Below, piece by piece: positions 1 to 12,394 of a stretch of DNA of 64,000 bases (position 1 is the first letter of the stretch; each line of letters starts with the position of its first letter). Where the stretch lies: NCBI GenBank assembly GCA_963513935.1, contig OY740773.1, positions 96,395,291 through 96,459,290 of the forward strand. Direction: 5' to 3'. The DNA is from Aphrophora alni (lineage: Eukaryota > Arthropoda > Insecta > Hemiptera > Aphrophoridae). A program made the translations under genes and the position numbers. The notes below the pieces were generated by a model. The model worked only from the letters and a program-made list of their open reading frames with translations. It did no database searches and had not been told where the DNA came from.

Positions 1-301
1 TATAAATATATTTTTTTAAATATGTTGTCAATAGTTCATTTTCAACTTTTGATTTTATAAATACTGAAATGACATATTTGGTGAAGGTTAGTATTAAATA
101 AATATTGAGCTTGACTTGTGAGTTGGTATACTTGGTTGGATAAAACTTGAACACAAATAGTTTGATTAGTAAATGTAAAAAGTTTCCCAAGCATCTATTT
201 TATTTAGTTTAGTAAAATTTGTCAAAATTACAGTGTTTTCTACATTAAAGTAATGTTTTTCGTCTAAACAGTGTTTGGACATGTCTGATTTATCCGGCTT
301 A
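1..301. other. No feature seen
   Basis: AT-rich DNA without a coding frame or repeat that I recognise. If the Penelope fragment just to the right (minus strand) kept its 3' tail, the tail should lie here, but no hammerhead-like motif is visible. Confidence 0.5.
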
Positions 302-556
302 TTATATAAACTGAGAAGTGTTCTTTAGCGTTTGTCGTGACATTTCTTTTCTCTGGCCTACATGTTTCTTACGACATATTTCACAATTTGTACAATAAAC
401 TCTTGATTTATCTAGTTTTTTATGTTTATGTTTTAATAATATTTTACCAAGATTATTCTCTTTAGACAAAGCTACATTTGACTTCGCATAACTAGCTAGT
501 GATTTATTTACATTATTTGAAATTGGTGGAACAAAAGCTATTTTAACCAATCGTTG
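302..556 (-). pseudogene. Penelope-like element, GIY-YIG endonuclease remnant
   Basis: An 82-codon open stretch on the minus strand. It resembles the linker between the reverse transcriptase and the GIY-YIG endonuclease of Penelope-like retroelements, then the start of the endonuclease. The features seen are a run of NLGKILLKHKHKKLDKSRVY, two cysteines in CTNCEIC, then HVGQRK, where intact elements have C..C....YIGQT.R. The first GIY-YIG tyrosine is kept in RVY; the second is replaced (HVG for YVG/YIG). The frame ends soon after, so the catalytic arginine and glutamate part is lost. In intact elements this nuclease nicks target DNA for insertion. The layout NLGK-x-L...K-x-K...VY-x-x-x-C-x-x-C matches the better-kept copy at 55.9-56.35 kb. 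It is a dead fragment. Confidence 0.6.
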
Positions 557-950
557 TCGAGGCTACTTACAAGAATACATCTCGATTCCTTATTCGCTTA
601 GATAACGCTTTTTTTATGATAACTTTTTTTTGGGTAAGTTGATTAATCGGTGAACCATAGAATTAAACGAGGCTATTTTATGTACAGGTGCACTATTTTT
701 GCGAGTTTTGTGTATAGCATACGTATGAAGTACTTCGATGTAAGTATATAGTGTTTTAGCTGAAAAGATATCTTCTTGCTACATAAGTGTGACTTTATTA
801 ATTGGTATACTAAACAATAACAAAATACCACAATCGGAGTATTTACTAATAAAATATACGCTACATTTTTAATCTTATAATTTGTAAATAAGTCAATATA
901 CGTCCATTATTTCTTTAAGACATAAATCTATAATCAGGCGCTTCCTACTG
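557..950. other. No feature seen
   Basis: Upstream of the Penelope fragment in its own orientation, so reverse-transcriptase sequence might be expected here. I could not read a frame that supports it. Confidence 0.4.
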
Positions 951-954
951 ATCT

Positions 955-1560
955 TGGTCTAAGAACAGTTCTTTGATGTAACTTCAAGAAATTCGCATCA
1001 CCTCAACAACAACAGTTTGTCTCCAAGATGATTTTCTCTTTCCTACTTTGCGAGCTTCCTGCTGGGACTATTCAAGTTTCCTACAGATGACATCATTATT
1101 GGGCCTTCTAAGGATATTTCCAATGATATTTGAGTTTTTTTACTTCTCTTTCAATGTTTCCATGCTTGGTTCTCTTCCACAGGTCCTTTTTGATAAGTAA
1201 GTTCAGCCAGAAGATGCAAGCGGAAAACACCTGATTCCAAACACCTACAATTGTTTCGCGATATTTTTATTAAGCTTTCACATCCTTAGTATAGGACATA
1301 TACTAGGTGCGTCGTACCGTAGTATCAAGAGAGTACACTCGAGTGTTCTTGATCTTTGTTATCATTCCAAATGTTTTTCTACCATTTTGAACTCGAACGG
1401 TAACATCACAATCCATTCCGCCATTTTTTGGTTATTCTTCTAAATTTCTTTGTAACTTCAATGTGTGTTTTACATCAAGAAATAAGAGTTGATCATTGGG
1501 TATCATAATACATAATTCTTTAGTCTTATTTGTGTAATTTCCAGCCAGATTATCCTTCTC
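955..1560 (-). pseudogene. LINE reverse transcriptase, C-terminal remnant
   Basis: Reading the minus strand gives a decayed C-terminal region of a non-LTR retrotransposon polymerase. Around 1395-1330 the frame reads GGMDCDVTVRVQNGRKTFGM, matching the GG..DV..R...ARKAFG block after the RT palm. Around 1185-1155 it reads KDLWKRTKHGNIEREVKKLK, matching ELW.RT....E.E...RKW. After one frameshift near 1120, ILRRPNNDVICRKLE then a stop in place of tryptophan, then KVGKRKSSWRQT. This fits the conserved WIGH.LRRP...ALEW....GRP..TWRRT tail. There are several stops (near 1290, 1270 and 1072) and at least one frameshift, so it is not functional. The pattern is that of the RTE-like or Proto2-like LINEs often annotated as endonuclease-reverse transcriptase; the clade call is inference. 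Confidence 0.7.
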
Positions 1561-1598
1561 TATTAGTTGATAGTTGAGAATAGACATATGTCGTCGAC

Positions 1599-1600
<2 letters not shown>

Positions 1601-1654
<54 letters not shown>
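1601..1654. repeat. (TA)27 microsatellite
   Basis: Uninterrupted TA dinucleotides. An 89-codon frame that runs through it is a repeat artefact. Confidence 0.97.
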
Positions 1655-1656
<2 letters not shown>

Positions 1657-2875
1657 TTTTCAAATCTACTTATCAGGTTCCACGATATTGCCTCAAGAGA
1701 GTCGTTCACTTTCTTAAATTTACAATCTAATACTGTGTTATGTATTAAAAGGAAACCAACACTAATCTACTTTACACCATTCTTCACTAGAATCGCTTAC
1801 TTTATACCACTTCTAACAGTTGGAATTTTCATATAGAACAATTATGATATAACATAATTTTCAGGAATACACATTTCAAAAGCGATCCAAATCGCCTGGT
1901 GTCAAAGGTCTTTCAAAGTAATGCTACCGATTGTTGACCTATTGATGTTTGATATGCTTGAATTTCGTTCTAAAAAATGCCCAATAAATTCGTGCAAATT
2001 AAAATATTAACCCCATTTCAAATAATACATTGGCAGGTGTAGATCAAATATTGAATACAATTTATGTTAATAATAGTAAAAAAAAATATGAAATTTGTAA
2101 AAGATAGGATACTGTTTTAGTAAATATTACGCCGAGATATGTTTAACGTATTTTCGAGAATAAATATTAATGAAGAAGAAGCGTTAATAACATTTTTATT
2201 TGCGCCATTGAAAGTCCCAATCAGTAATTCACTTCATGTAGTCCAGAAACACCATCACACATAAACGATCGTGAAATACAACTTTATTACAAGATGAAAT
2301 CTAACTCTACTTGTTAGGTAAAGACGTTTGACGATTTTAATTACCTGATGAAAGTGTTTAGAAAATATAAATTCAAAACTCTCATGTTTTAGATTGAAAT
2401 CAAACAAAATTTACTTTTACTTTAATATACTAAAGATGTCTTTTTTGATATTAAACATCTGCAAGTGTAATAAAATAATATATTCTTGATATATTTTATT
2501 TTCATAAAGATATTGAATATAAGGTCACCTTTCTGTCAAAAGGAAGATAACTTAGACAGCGAGACATCCTCTCTAAAACATATAAAGTTATTACGTTTAT
2601 TTACTGTTTGAAAACATGTTAATCTTGGATATGTTATTATATCAATATACTCTTTAAAAAAATAGTAAAACATATATTTTCCTCAAAGACTGCATCACCT
2701 TATACTTACAAATAATTTATTATATGCTATAATAAATATATTTATAAATTCATTTGGATAAAATATAAAGATATAATTTTTTTAAATATATTGTGATCTT
2801 AAAGTTATTTGATAATGATAAATGGTTCATGTTATTGTAATGACGTTTAAGGAGATCTTTGATTCATGTACAACA
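1655..2875. other. No feature seen
   Basis: AT-rich, with frequent stops in all frames and short A/T tracts. Nothing recognised. Confidence 0.5.
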
Positions 2876-2940
2876 ACATGGCACGACGTTTCGAGAATAG
2901 AAATCAACACCTACTATCAAGTGGTAAAACTAAAATTTGA
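2876..2940 (-). repeat. Possible Penelope-type tail (weak)
   Basis: The minus strand reads CTTGATAGTAGG, then 14 bases, then CTCGAAACGTCGTGCC. This resembles the CTGATGA...GAAAC layout of the better motifs in this window, and CGAAACGTCG is common at Penelope-like ends. No clean hairpin separates the two halves, and the base at the expected cleavage position is G. Weak. Confidence 0.25.
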
Positions 2941-3714
2941 AGCACCACCAGCATAGCCTGGCAGCCTAGGTTATAAAATCAGTAATCTAAGATAGAAACA
3001 GAATTTAAAGTAACTAATAATAACTAATATAAAATACACACGTGATGAATAAAACCTGAAATCATAGAACTATGTTACTCAAGGAAACGCTAAACAGGTT
3101 TAAACTAATTAAAAGATGGTTGCCAACTAACTTGTGTATCGAACATTGTCGTATCGTGCAGGGTGCTATGTAGTCAAATGTCTGATAAACATTTCTCAAC
3201 TTTTGTTGTTGAAATAACAATAAAATGATATATATAAAAAAAATATAGATTAAATTGCACCCAAAACTATTATTTTGTCAACATTTCTATGTGTATATTT
3301 CCTTTCATTTAGGAAAATGTACAGTTGGTTTGGAAAAAGTTATCCACAAAATATATATTTCTTTAGGGCTGTAAACAAAACCTTAAACTGAAGCTTATGT
3401 TAGGTAAAATAATAATAAATATTACTTTTTTTTTTTTAATTCTAGTCCAAAAATAATTAAATAGTATAAAAATATGAAATAAATAACAATTATTAAAATA
3501 TACGAGTTTTAAAGTCAGTCGGTAATTCGTTATTTGCTTCGTATAATTTTGATTATTTCTACTTGTGACTTAAAAAATAATAAAACAAAGACTTATATAT
3601 TAATATGCATATAGTTTAGTATTTTATTAAGTGTGTGTTAAGTATTTTATTAACAGTTAACCTTAAATCAAATCGATACTCCAAAGAGCCAAGAATCAAA
3701 TATTTTAATAAATA

Positions 3715-4090
3715 AGTAACTCACGTAAAGAATTAATTTCCAAGTTGTATACTAAAGGGCGTAGAACGACCTGATTAATAACTCGCCTACATGGAGTGTT
3801 GGAAGCGAATACTAATAAAAGTCTTTACAAACCGCGGTGTTGATTACGTGCTTTGGAGCGTTAAGTGTAAAACTTTAAAACATACAATCCAGTACAGTTT
3901 TACTTTATTAACAATTTGATTCGTCATCCTCTTTTTGCTACCTTATTGGACTTTTAATAGAGAGTGAAATGTTCTTAAAAATGCACTTAATTGTCTTCCA
4001 CACGTTATTATATCATCATAAAAGTAATTGAAGAATATTTACCTCTGTTTAACAAAGGTTTTACGTTATAACCTAAAATCTATAACCAAA
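3715..4090 (+). repeat. Dispersed repeat RF1, copy 1
   Basis: Shares, in order with three other plus-strand copies (13.4, 23.3 and 28.7 kb), a CAAGTTGTA start, a GAGCG-like block with TTAATAA, then TTACGTGCTTTGGAGCGTT at 3844, then CCAGTACAG and a CTTTATTAA block. The homology with copy 2 runs on to a TATAACCTAAA block near 4065. Non-coding. Confidence 0.75.
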
Positions 4091-4714
4091 ATTGTTGCGT
4101 TTTAAAAAAAAAAAATAATCTTAATAATGTGCAGTTTTTTAAAAAAATGTACGTGCATTTTTCAGCATTCAATTTATTGTTAGGCTATTTAACTTGAAAA
4201 GACTTGAATACAACTGAAGATGCATTAGGGATTCAAAATTGAACCTTAAATTTTCAACGATTTCTAATTGATATCGTATTTATCTTCACATCAAGTATTA
4301 GTTATGTTAAATTGATATTTAACTAAAATAATAATTTCTGGTTTTTTATGTGTGTTATTATTTTTTAAATTAAATTAAAATCCCATGTTGAAAGTTCTTA
4401 AAAAGCAGTTCCCATTTTACTGAATATATTTTATAACCCATATGTATATAAGACGTAAAATAAAATTCTTTGAACTGATCATAAACAAATGGACTGTAGA
4501 AATGACCAAGCTAGGTTTTATTCCATATTTATAATCGTAAGGAAATGTTTTATATTATACATTCATATACTATAAAGCTATAATATTTAATTACGAGTAT
4601 ATATTTATGAAATTATTTTCAATAAATAATAGGTATTATTAAAGAAAAGATAAAAATAGAAATGAAACAAACAATAAAAATGCACTATTTTAAAAACAAA
4701 ATACGCAATAAAAA

Positions 4715-4915
4715 AATGCACAACTCTTGTAAGAAGTGTATCAAATCTGTTTCACAACTAATGAAATTAATGTTTATATATTAGATACCAACCAGATCTC
4801 AGATCTTTGGTCTTAATTAAACGTAATTATGTACATACTTCTTGAGAACAGACGTTTCTTTGTTGTATGTAGAATGAAATGACAAAGTTTTATCATTAAA
4901 GGTTTTTTATGTGTA
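4715..4915 (+). repeat. Dispersed repeat RF2, copy 1
   Basis: Matches copies at 8.89 and 15.25 kb: an AAGAAGTGT-like start, ATCTnnTTnnnnAACTAATG, AATTAATGTTTATRT, then about 90 bases later GTAGAATGAAATGAC. Moderately diverged. Confidence 0.55.
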
Positions 4916-6010
4916 AAAATAAGAGAAAATTTTAATTTAAATATGTAACATTTCAATTGGAAAGCACAAATTTAATATTATTTCAAAAAAAAATTTCATT
5001 TCATTTCCTTAACGTTCTTTAGATTACGGTGAGATGTACTGATAGAAACACATCGCAAGAGATTAACGTTATATATCAATAAAAACGTAAAAACACCCAA
5101 TTAATTAATCAAATTTGTATAGGAGTGAATAACTGACCTTATTCTAACTGTTCACGAGAACACTTGAATAAATTCCTTTCTATAATGTTATAAAAGGAAT
5201 GTTTCGAAGTAGGGCAAATATTTATTTAAAACATGTACAAAGATTTATAAGAGTTAAATTGATAAACACCTTCAAAGTGAAATATCTGAGGATAATATTT
5301 CCTTTGCTTTTGAAGCATGTGGTTTATTTAGAAATGAGAGAAGATAACTTTTTATACAGAAAATGAATCAGAAAATAATTATTTTGTCTAATTTTACAAG
5401 GAGTAACCTGAACTAGACTTAAGTAATCTCATCGCAGAGTAGGTCTCACCAGCCATCTATGTCTGGCATATTTTTTGGTTTCATTGGTACAAATATATTT
5501 TGTTCTAAATAATAATTTAAAATGTTTTTGTTTTATGAAAATGTGTTACTTTTTTAACACACAGAAAATAAAATAATAATTAGACATAAAATGATCCCAT
5601 GTATAAATAGTGTACGTTATTGGTAAAAAAATACCAAACTGAAATTTGTTTTTGTTCTAATTTTCAAAACATTTACGATATTCATATATAAATATTACTT
5701 TTATATGTTGAATCTAATATATAATTTTATTAATAACATTTTAGAACATGATACATTAGTATATCTCTCTTATACGAGATGAGTTATGTATTTTGTGCCT
5801 GATTTTTACAGCTATACTTTTACAAAAACACACGTAACATTCTTTCTTTTCATTACTACGTTAGAGTAGCATCTAAAACTTTAACAATTATTATTTATCC
5901 TAGTCTATAAACAATTACAGTTAATCAGTACTCAAAGTAACTATTGTTTATTGACTTATTTTAAACTAAACTATTGGGAAATTATTGCTTTTAAACTTCA
6001 TAAAAACCAT
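4916..6010. other. No feature seen
   Basis: AT-rich without supported frames. A piece near 5115-5160 (TATAGGAGTGAATAA) is only vaguely like one near 9505. Confidence 0.4.
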
Positions 6011-6014
6011 TACT

Positions 6015-6015
<1 letters not shown>

Positions 6016-6102
<87 letters not shown>

Positions 6103-6149
6103 CCTCCCTCCCTCCCTCCCTCCCTCCCTCCCTCCCTCCCTCCCTCCCT
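6016..6149. repeat. Compound (CT)n-(CCCT)n microsatellite
   Basis: Pure CT for about 83 bases, changing without interruption at about 6098 to CCCT tetranucleotides up to 6149. Overlapping frames on both strands (poly SL, poly RE, poly PPSL) are artefacts. Confidence 0.97.
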
Positions 6150-6154
6150 TTTGA

Positions 6155-7730
6155 GTATAACAAGCTGAATTTTAGAATGATTTATCTCTGTCGTATTAAC
6201 GTGTGAAGCGATTTTAATAAAATTAAGTACTAGGCCATATATTGTCCATATCCTGGGATATTTTGTTATTTTTATTTTGATAACTCAAAATGTAGAGATA
6301 TCTTTGTTCACTAACAAAACAACTTTAATAAAAAAAAAAAAAATAGCTGACGCTATATTTCCAAAAATCGTGGTTTGTGAGTTACGGTAAAAAATAGGTA
6401 TTATTCCTAGGTGCTATTATAAACTACTTTATTTCTCAAAATTTACGCTATATAATTCGTTCAAATATAAGTGGAAGTTATTTTGGGGAAAGAAGAGTGG
6501 GATAATTTTTACAATGGTTTTGAACCGTTTATATTTACATTCATTAAGTTTTTAGTTATATCTATATTTATATATCTTTATATAAGAGTTTGTGTGTACA
6601 AAATATAAAAATGTAACGTAAAAAAGCCTTATTTACGTTATACATTACATTCATTGTTCATTTTCCCTTGACAATCATTGACCAATTATAACTTTAAACA
6701 ATTTAGGAGTTCTTAGAACTATTTAAAATAACAGTACTCAACCTATTATATTTTGAGATTATTTCAATAACAATTTACAAATAAAGCATTTGAATTTTGT
6801 AACATTATGGTAAGAATCAATACTACTAAAAGAATGACAGAATAACGAGATAAGAAATAAAATCGTGAATTTTCTAATCACAGGAGTAAATAAGTAAACT
6901 TAAAGATACAAAAATAAGCCGTAATACTGTTTACAACCTTCGAGTAATGTTCCTTCTTATATTTTCAGAGGAGGAATATTCTAAGGTAGAGTTGAATCCC
7001 ATTTAATTTAAAACTAGTTACTTAAATTTCTATTGCAAAAGGTCGACTACACAGATACAACAAAAGGACTAAACGTTTTACCGATCATTTAGCTCTTAAA
7101 AACAAGCTCTTATATCAAATATCAGTATGGGTATATATTGTTGTATTATTAAATCTTGAACTTTTGCAGTTTTCAAAATAAAATCCACCTATGTCACCAC
7201 GATCTCAAACAAGCCCGCATTACCGTAATAACGAAAAATAATAACCAAGTATTGTGTTTGGTATTTCAGTTATTATACAAATACAAATATTTAGTAAGAA
7301 AATTAAAGAGAACATTTTTTTATTCAATTTCAGGTTTAAAAATATATATATTTCTAATTTGCATATTTCAAAAAGAGCCATCTACAGTTTTACTTTTCAA
7401 TCACATACTTACTATTTTTTTAATAAATAATTTACGAATTCAAGCTAGTAGCTTTTAAATATATAATATGCTTTCTTTCAATATAATATTTTACAGAAAG
7501 TCATTCATTAAACAAGTATTGTTAAAAACATACCTCAATAAGCTGATTATGTAGTATTGCTATAAATATAAACTTTAAAACTTTTTAAACTTGAGTTGGT
7601 AATATCTTGAGAAAAAATATCTTGTAAAACAAATATAGATTATGTTATTGTAGAAACTCGTAAACTATTAGCAACCTCATATCATATATATTTTCCAAAA
7701 ACAAATACCTTTTAAAGAAAATGTTGGTGT
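6155..7730. other. No feature recognised
   Basis: AT-rich. A 100-codon frame at 7156-7458 starts at a non-ATG codon, has no recognisable domain and has AT-driven composition (many K, I, L, F and N). I do not call it a gene. Confidence 0.4.
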
Positions 7731-7734
7731 GATA

Positions 7735-7865
7735 ATATATAGGAGGTGGAAAGGAGAATAACAAGCAATTTGATATTGAACTCCATGAAAAGTTGTAAAA
7801 GCCAGACTATAACAATAAATAATTGAAAATCATTCCCACTTTCAATGTGTAGCGGAACATCACCT
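7735..7865 (+). repeat. Dispersed repeat RF3, copy 1
   Basis: AGTTGTAAAAGCC, then ATAACAATAAATAA, then a TTTCAATGTGTAGCGG block, also present near 10.2 kb. A related form with AGTTGTAAAAACTAAGTAA and ATAACAATAAATAA lies in both arms of the giant inverted repeat (27.43 and 29.93 kb). Confidence 0.6.
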
Positions 7866-8071
7866 AAGAATATAAATGAACGTGTTATTGAATCTTACAA
7901 AAAACCATTGTACTGTAAAAATATCAACCATAAATTTCCTGAACAACATAAAACTGTTAAAAAACTGTTAAAATGTATCATTAAAACTGATCAGATGTTT
8001 TTCTTTTTGACATGCATATTTCTTATGAATATTTCTTTTGTACATTCCATCAAATTGCAAAGAATAGATTT

Positions 8072-8122
8072 TGTTTAAACGCATTTCAACGACGAAGTTG
8101 CCATCTTCAGTAGTCATAGTTT
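8072..8122 (-). repeat. Hammerhead-like Penelope tail motif
   Basis: The minus strand reads CTGAAGATGG, then CAACTTCGTCGTT, then GAAATGCGTTT. The middle can fold as an imperfect hairpin (GGCAAC over GTCGTT, with two G-U pairs and one mismatch). GAAAT-GC-GTT fits the GAAA-Y-loop-G-T-H layout. Closely resembles the motif at 54.54 kb, also on the minus strand. Confidence 0.5.
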
Positions 8123-8124
8123 AT

Positions 8125-8880
8125 TTATGCTCGTGAATCACTAAATATGGCGACGTTGTCATTTATTTTCATTTAATTTATTTTTCTCTCGCTGCAAGGG
8201 TTACATTAAACAAAATTTTTAAATAAACTAAAATTAAAATAATTAAATACATTATTTAATCATTTAACTTCAGATAGACTGCTACCATAATATATTTAAA
8301 CATAATTTGACAATTTAAATTTACATACAAATTTTATTACATAAACAAAACAATAAATATATTGTTAACAATAGAGCAGCCCTTAAAATATTAAAATAAT
8401 AAATATATATTAAACTCTTTTATAATTAATTCACAATTCCAATAAATAATAACGACTTCTCCACCATAAACCTCTCGAGAATTCAGAAAAATAATAAAAA
8501 TAATTATTCAGTAAATACCCTTGCAAAGCCCTCCTAAATTTATTAAACATCATAGGCTTCTAATACCTGTGCAAAGTATATACTGGAACTTAACCCTGGT
8601 AAAATTTACAACCCTCTGAGTTTTGGCTTGGGTGCACTTTGCCATTCTTAAATGTTTCCTACTGCAAACATTGTGCAAATGAAAACTGTTGACTTTAGAG
8701 AATTTTTCTTCCCTAGAAAATGCGTTTAAATTTGTTTGAACCAATAAACGTACTATTTGTGAGAATTTGTGTTTCTAGTTTTATTTTATCATGCATACCA
8801 TCTCACAAGTTAAGTTCAATATTTATGTGTATATATTATACTAGATCTAAAATATTTAAAACAATTTGGGATAATTGAGA
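8125..8880. other. Unassigned; minus-strand open frame of unknown nature
   Basis: A 64-codon ATG frame on the minus strand (8550-8744) lies about 440 bases upstream of the Penelope-like tail motif in the same orientation. Its composition is less AT-driven than its surroundings (C, H, R, Q and T are common). It has three cysteines and several basic residues, but I recognise no GIY-YIG, RT or other domain. Confidence 0.25.
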
Positions 8881-8884
8881 TTCA

Positions 8885-9080
8885 TAGTACAGCCAAGAAG
8901 TGTGTAAAATCTAACGTAATTAATGTTTATGTGTTACAAATAAATGTCAGACCTGGTAGCGGTTGCTAGTAATTTCACTTAACAATTTTATATTCATTAA
9001 AAACACAAGTTCTTCACTGTATACAGAATGAAATGCCATACAGTTTCTCCCTTAGGGGTTCATTAAACTCAGAATGTAAA
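8885..9080 (+). repeat. Dispersed repeat RF2, copy 2
   Basis: AGAAGTGTGTAAAATCTAAC, TTAATGTTTATGTGTTACAA, then about 70 bases later ACAGAATGAAATGCC, in the same order as copy 1. The GTTATGTGTTACAAA block also matches copy 3 at 15.3 kb. Confidence 0.6.
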
Positions 9081-9489
9081 CATTTTATTTAAATAACAAT
9101 TTGATAGTCAAAATACATCAATTTAAAACACAATTTGCTATTTTTAAAATCTTTTTTATTTGTTTAATTATTTAATTTCCTTTTTTTCACAATTTAGAAG
9201 CAATGGATGTACCTGAAAATTTCCCTCCACCCCCTATAGAATATATATTTAACATACGGAAGTGACACATAAACACTTAAGGAAATAACTTCTTTTTGAA
9301 AATAACTGTATTAAACCTATAAATTGCTGCCAAATTAAAAATAACCGAAATCCTCGTTTTTTGTACTCTAGTTTACTTCCTCACAAAGCTAGAACCAATT
9401 TCTTTTGATTTATGTATATTATAATAAGAATTACTACTAAAATAAACGACAGATGTGAGATAATAATCAAAATAAAATACTGAATTATT

Positions 9490-9800
9490 ATTAAAAGTTG
9501 TACAGGAGTAAATTAAGAAGATATATTTAAACTTACGTCAGTACTTATTTTAGGAGCTGCTTGACTAATTTCTAATTACAATTTAATAAGGTTTAATTTC
9601 GTTGAATATTATCTAATAGTGTTCGCTCACTTTTAATTTAATACTTATTACCCAAATATATACTCTAAAGTTTAAGATAAAATAGTTACTGAAACTTAAG
9701 AACTAATCGTTTTAAGGATCACTCAGTTCTCATAAACAAACAGTTTAGATACGATTAAAAATATTATTTTCTCTTAAACTTTTCTAGTAGACATCCTATT
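9490..9800 (+). repeat. Dispersed repeat RF8, copy 1 (weak)
   Basis: Resembles 17.38-17.64 kb: a TCTAAAGTTTAA-like block, then TTTTAAGGATCACTCAGT (against TTTTAAGGCTCACTTAGT), then an AAACA..TTTAG block. Only two copies; the rest is diverged. Confidence 0.4.
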
Positions 9801-10109
9801 ATTAAGATTTAGACTTCAGGTCTCCTATTATTTAATACAAACTGAAATTTTGGAATTGCTCATATTCCACTCTTTCATAACCGTGACTGTCTTCTTAATT
9901 TAATGGAATTCATGTTGATTTCAGAGTATTTCAATCCAAAGCTTCTAGTGATACTTAATAAATGATATTTATAAGAATAATTTACTTAATGTACTCCCAT
10001 GAAATTTTTTTTTTTTAACAAAGTTAATTAATACTCAAGTAGTAATAGATCGTGCAACATAAACAAGCTTGTAGCCTAGCAGTAACCTACCAACTTTAAA
10101 AAAACTTTT

Positions 10110-10260
10110 ACAACATATTTTGTATCATATACAGGAAAGGAAAGTAAAATCAATGATTTCACACTCCTTGCAAAATGACTAAAGTCTATAACAATAAATA
10201 ATGGAAAAAACTTTCTCTCAATGTGTAGCGGAAATACAATTTAAGAGTTTATACGAACTT
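10110..10260 (+). repeat. Dispersed repeat RF3, copy 2
   Basis: CTATAACAATAAATAATGG followed by CTCTCAATGTGTAGCGGAA, matching 7.8 kb. Confidence 0.6.
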
Positions 10261-10705
10261 GTTATAGTTTTACTGAAAACACTTTAAAAGTTTCAAAAAT
10301 ATATTCGCAGTATAATTATTATTGCTACATTTTTTGGGGGGTAAAGTTTTGAAATTTAAATTACTTCATTCCAAAATACTGGACGTATACTCATTAAATA
10401 TGAAGATCAGTTGGTTATATATTAGTTCTGTTTTAATCATATGACTTTTATAGGAATAAAAAAAAAGAAGAAACTTTTCACGAAAACATAGTCACAAAAT
10501 CTAAAAGAGAAATTATGTCCAAATCAATTGGCGCTAAATAATTAGGATATTGTAAGGTGTTTTCGTGTACTAGGCTAATCATTTATTGACTGCAAATCAA
10601 TGTTGGTAAAATTTCAAATATTTTTGAGGTAAGTAAACAATAACAAAAAGATACTATGCACATTCCATAAATCCATTTAAATTTCCATCTTATGTGTTCT
10701 CGAGT

Positions 10706-10706
<1 letters not shown>

Positions 10707-10761
<55 letters not shown>
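10707..10761. repeat. Poly-T tract, 55 bases
   Basis: Uninterrupted T run. It could be the tail of a minus-strand retroposon, but I see no element on its right side. Confidence 0.95.
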
Positions 10762-10768
<7 letters not shown>

Positions 10769-11460
10769 TTGCGATAGTAAGCTTGTTTTATTAATATTAA
10801 GAATTTATTTTTATTTCCGTTTTTATTGGTAACTCCATGATAACACTGTTGGTTGAGTATGTGAACATTGTTTTCGACCGTCTTTTCTTCATAGAGAATA
10901 ACTCAAACTTATATGTCTACGATATTCATATTCAGGAAAATCTATACATAAAAATAATTACTATTATTTTTTTCGAGATTTGGGTTTATCAAAGTGAGCG
11001 AAAAATGAGAGGAACTCTAAATAGGGTAATTTTTCCTTAATGTTAAACTATTTTTATGGATTTTCTTAATGGAAAAAAAAATTGTTCACAGTTTTGTTTT
11101 TTTCTAAAATGTATCTCCTGTTTAAAAAATGTAAAAAAGTTCAGAAGAAATTATGACGGATACTGAATTAATTGTAACAAATAACACTCGTCATGTTAGC
11201 TTTATAGAACATACTACATCGACCCGTTTTCATTTAAATACTGACCATTCCCACTTTCCTAGATTCTTAAAATAAATAATATGAGATAATTTGATAAACG
11301 AATAGCTTCTATAATATTTAACAATAGAAATACGCTGTCTTTTTGTTATCCTTTTCTTCTGTTCTCTGAGGATTCCGTCATATTTAGTTACCACATGTCG
11401 TTAACTGAGATTATGCAGATTGGCACGTAGTAAACTTGTGTATATCTACGTCATTTAGTT
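10762..11460. other. No feature seen
   Basis: A 67-codon frame (10837-11040) has no recognisable domain. The rest is AT-rich. Confidence 0.4.
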
Positions 11461-11464
11461 TACA

Positions 11465-11760
11465 TAACACAGAGAGGTCATATCAATTAGCACAGTGATA
11501 AAATGGTAGTAATTCTAATTACGTTAGTTTAGTATAAATAGTTTTATGTGGTCCAAGTGTGGATGCAGAAACTCTGAACATCATGTGTAACAACTGTTAA
11601 CAGTAATCCAACTTTACAAGAGCTAAAGTTAGTGCAGATACACTGGACTTACTTTTAAGTCAGCTAAACTTCAACATGACAACAAGCTTACTAAATGTTG
11701 TGGTGTGGAGTGTCTGTAATTAAATTTAAAGTTTGTCTTTACAAAGAGTATAAGAGATTA
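11465..11760 (+). repeat. Dispersed repeat RF4, copy 1
   Basis: Order of blocks: TTAGCACAGTG, GTTAGTTTAGTATAA, GCAGAAACTC, CAACTGTTAACAGTAATC, then AACTTTACA, then GGACTTA, then TCAGCTAAACTTCAA, then TGTCTGTAATTAAATTTAAA. The same order occurs at 19.2-19.5, 30.7-30.95 (plus) and, inverted, at 26.45-26.68, 38.65-38.85 and 44.3-44.5 kb. Confidence 0.75.
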
Positions 11761-12394
11761 GGTTAATCAAGGTTACCGAATTTGTTAAAGGTAAATTCAC
11801 AAATTGTTACGAATTTGTTCAACAAAAACCTTCACGTTTTAATGGTATATTTATCTTTTAATTATTTATTAAAAAAAAAATAAATTAATTGTTGTTCTTT
11901 AATTTCAACGGCTGAGTATTATGTGGAACAAATATAATATATACATACTCTAAAATGGTTTCAAAAATTAACATATTCATTTCAACTATTAATATATTTC
12001 CTGATTTAGGCTAGATGTAATAAAGAATTAATCTTTAAAATTACTGAGCTGAATATTGTAACTTATATCTAAAAAAACCAACCCTAAAAAGAACTTCTAA
12101 CCCGTTTCATTTTGTCATGTACAATTTTCTTAAACATTCCAAGTCACTTACAGTTTATATGTTTTTAAAGCAATATTCAAAATACTTACAAGTGTGAACG
12201 GTGTTTGTATTTGAAGGCTAATTTATTTTAAATTATAGTTTCTAGTATTGGTTTAGGTTTATGAAATATTACAAGTGTAGCAACTAGAAAAATATGCGAA
12301 ATATGCTTAAACAATATTTTCTGTGAGTTGAATGGTATAATTTATTTATTTTTATATCTCATTTTATTTAAAAGTTATCAACTAATGAAACTCC

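Noticed and set aside
1236..1256. GAAACAATTGTAGG on the minus strand, like the end of the 56.46-kb motif
   Set aside because: No CTGATGA-type half or hairpin precedes it; it lies within LINE coding text.
1567..1836. 89-codon frame over the TA repeat
   Set aside because: Poly YI from the microsatellite; nothing recognisable outside it.
5951..6206. Three frames over the CT/CCCT repeat
   Set aside because: Poly SL, PPSL and RE peptides from simple sequence on both strands.
7156..7458. 100-codon frame
   Set aside because: Non-ATG start, AT-driven composition, no domain, no neighbouring coding evidence.
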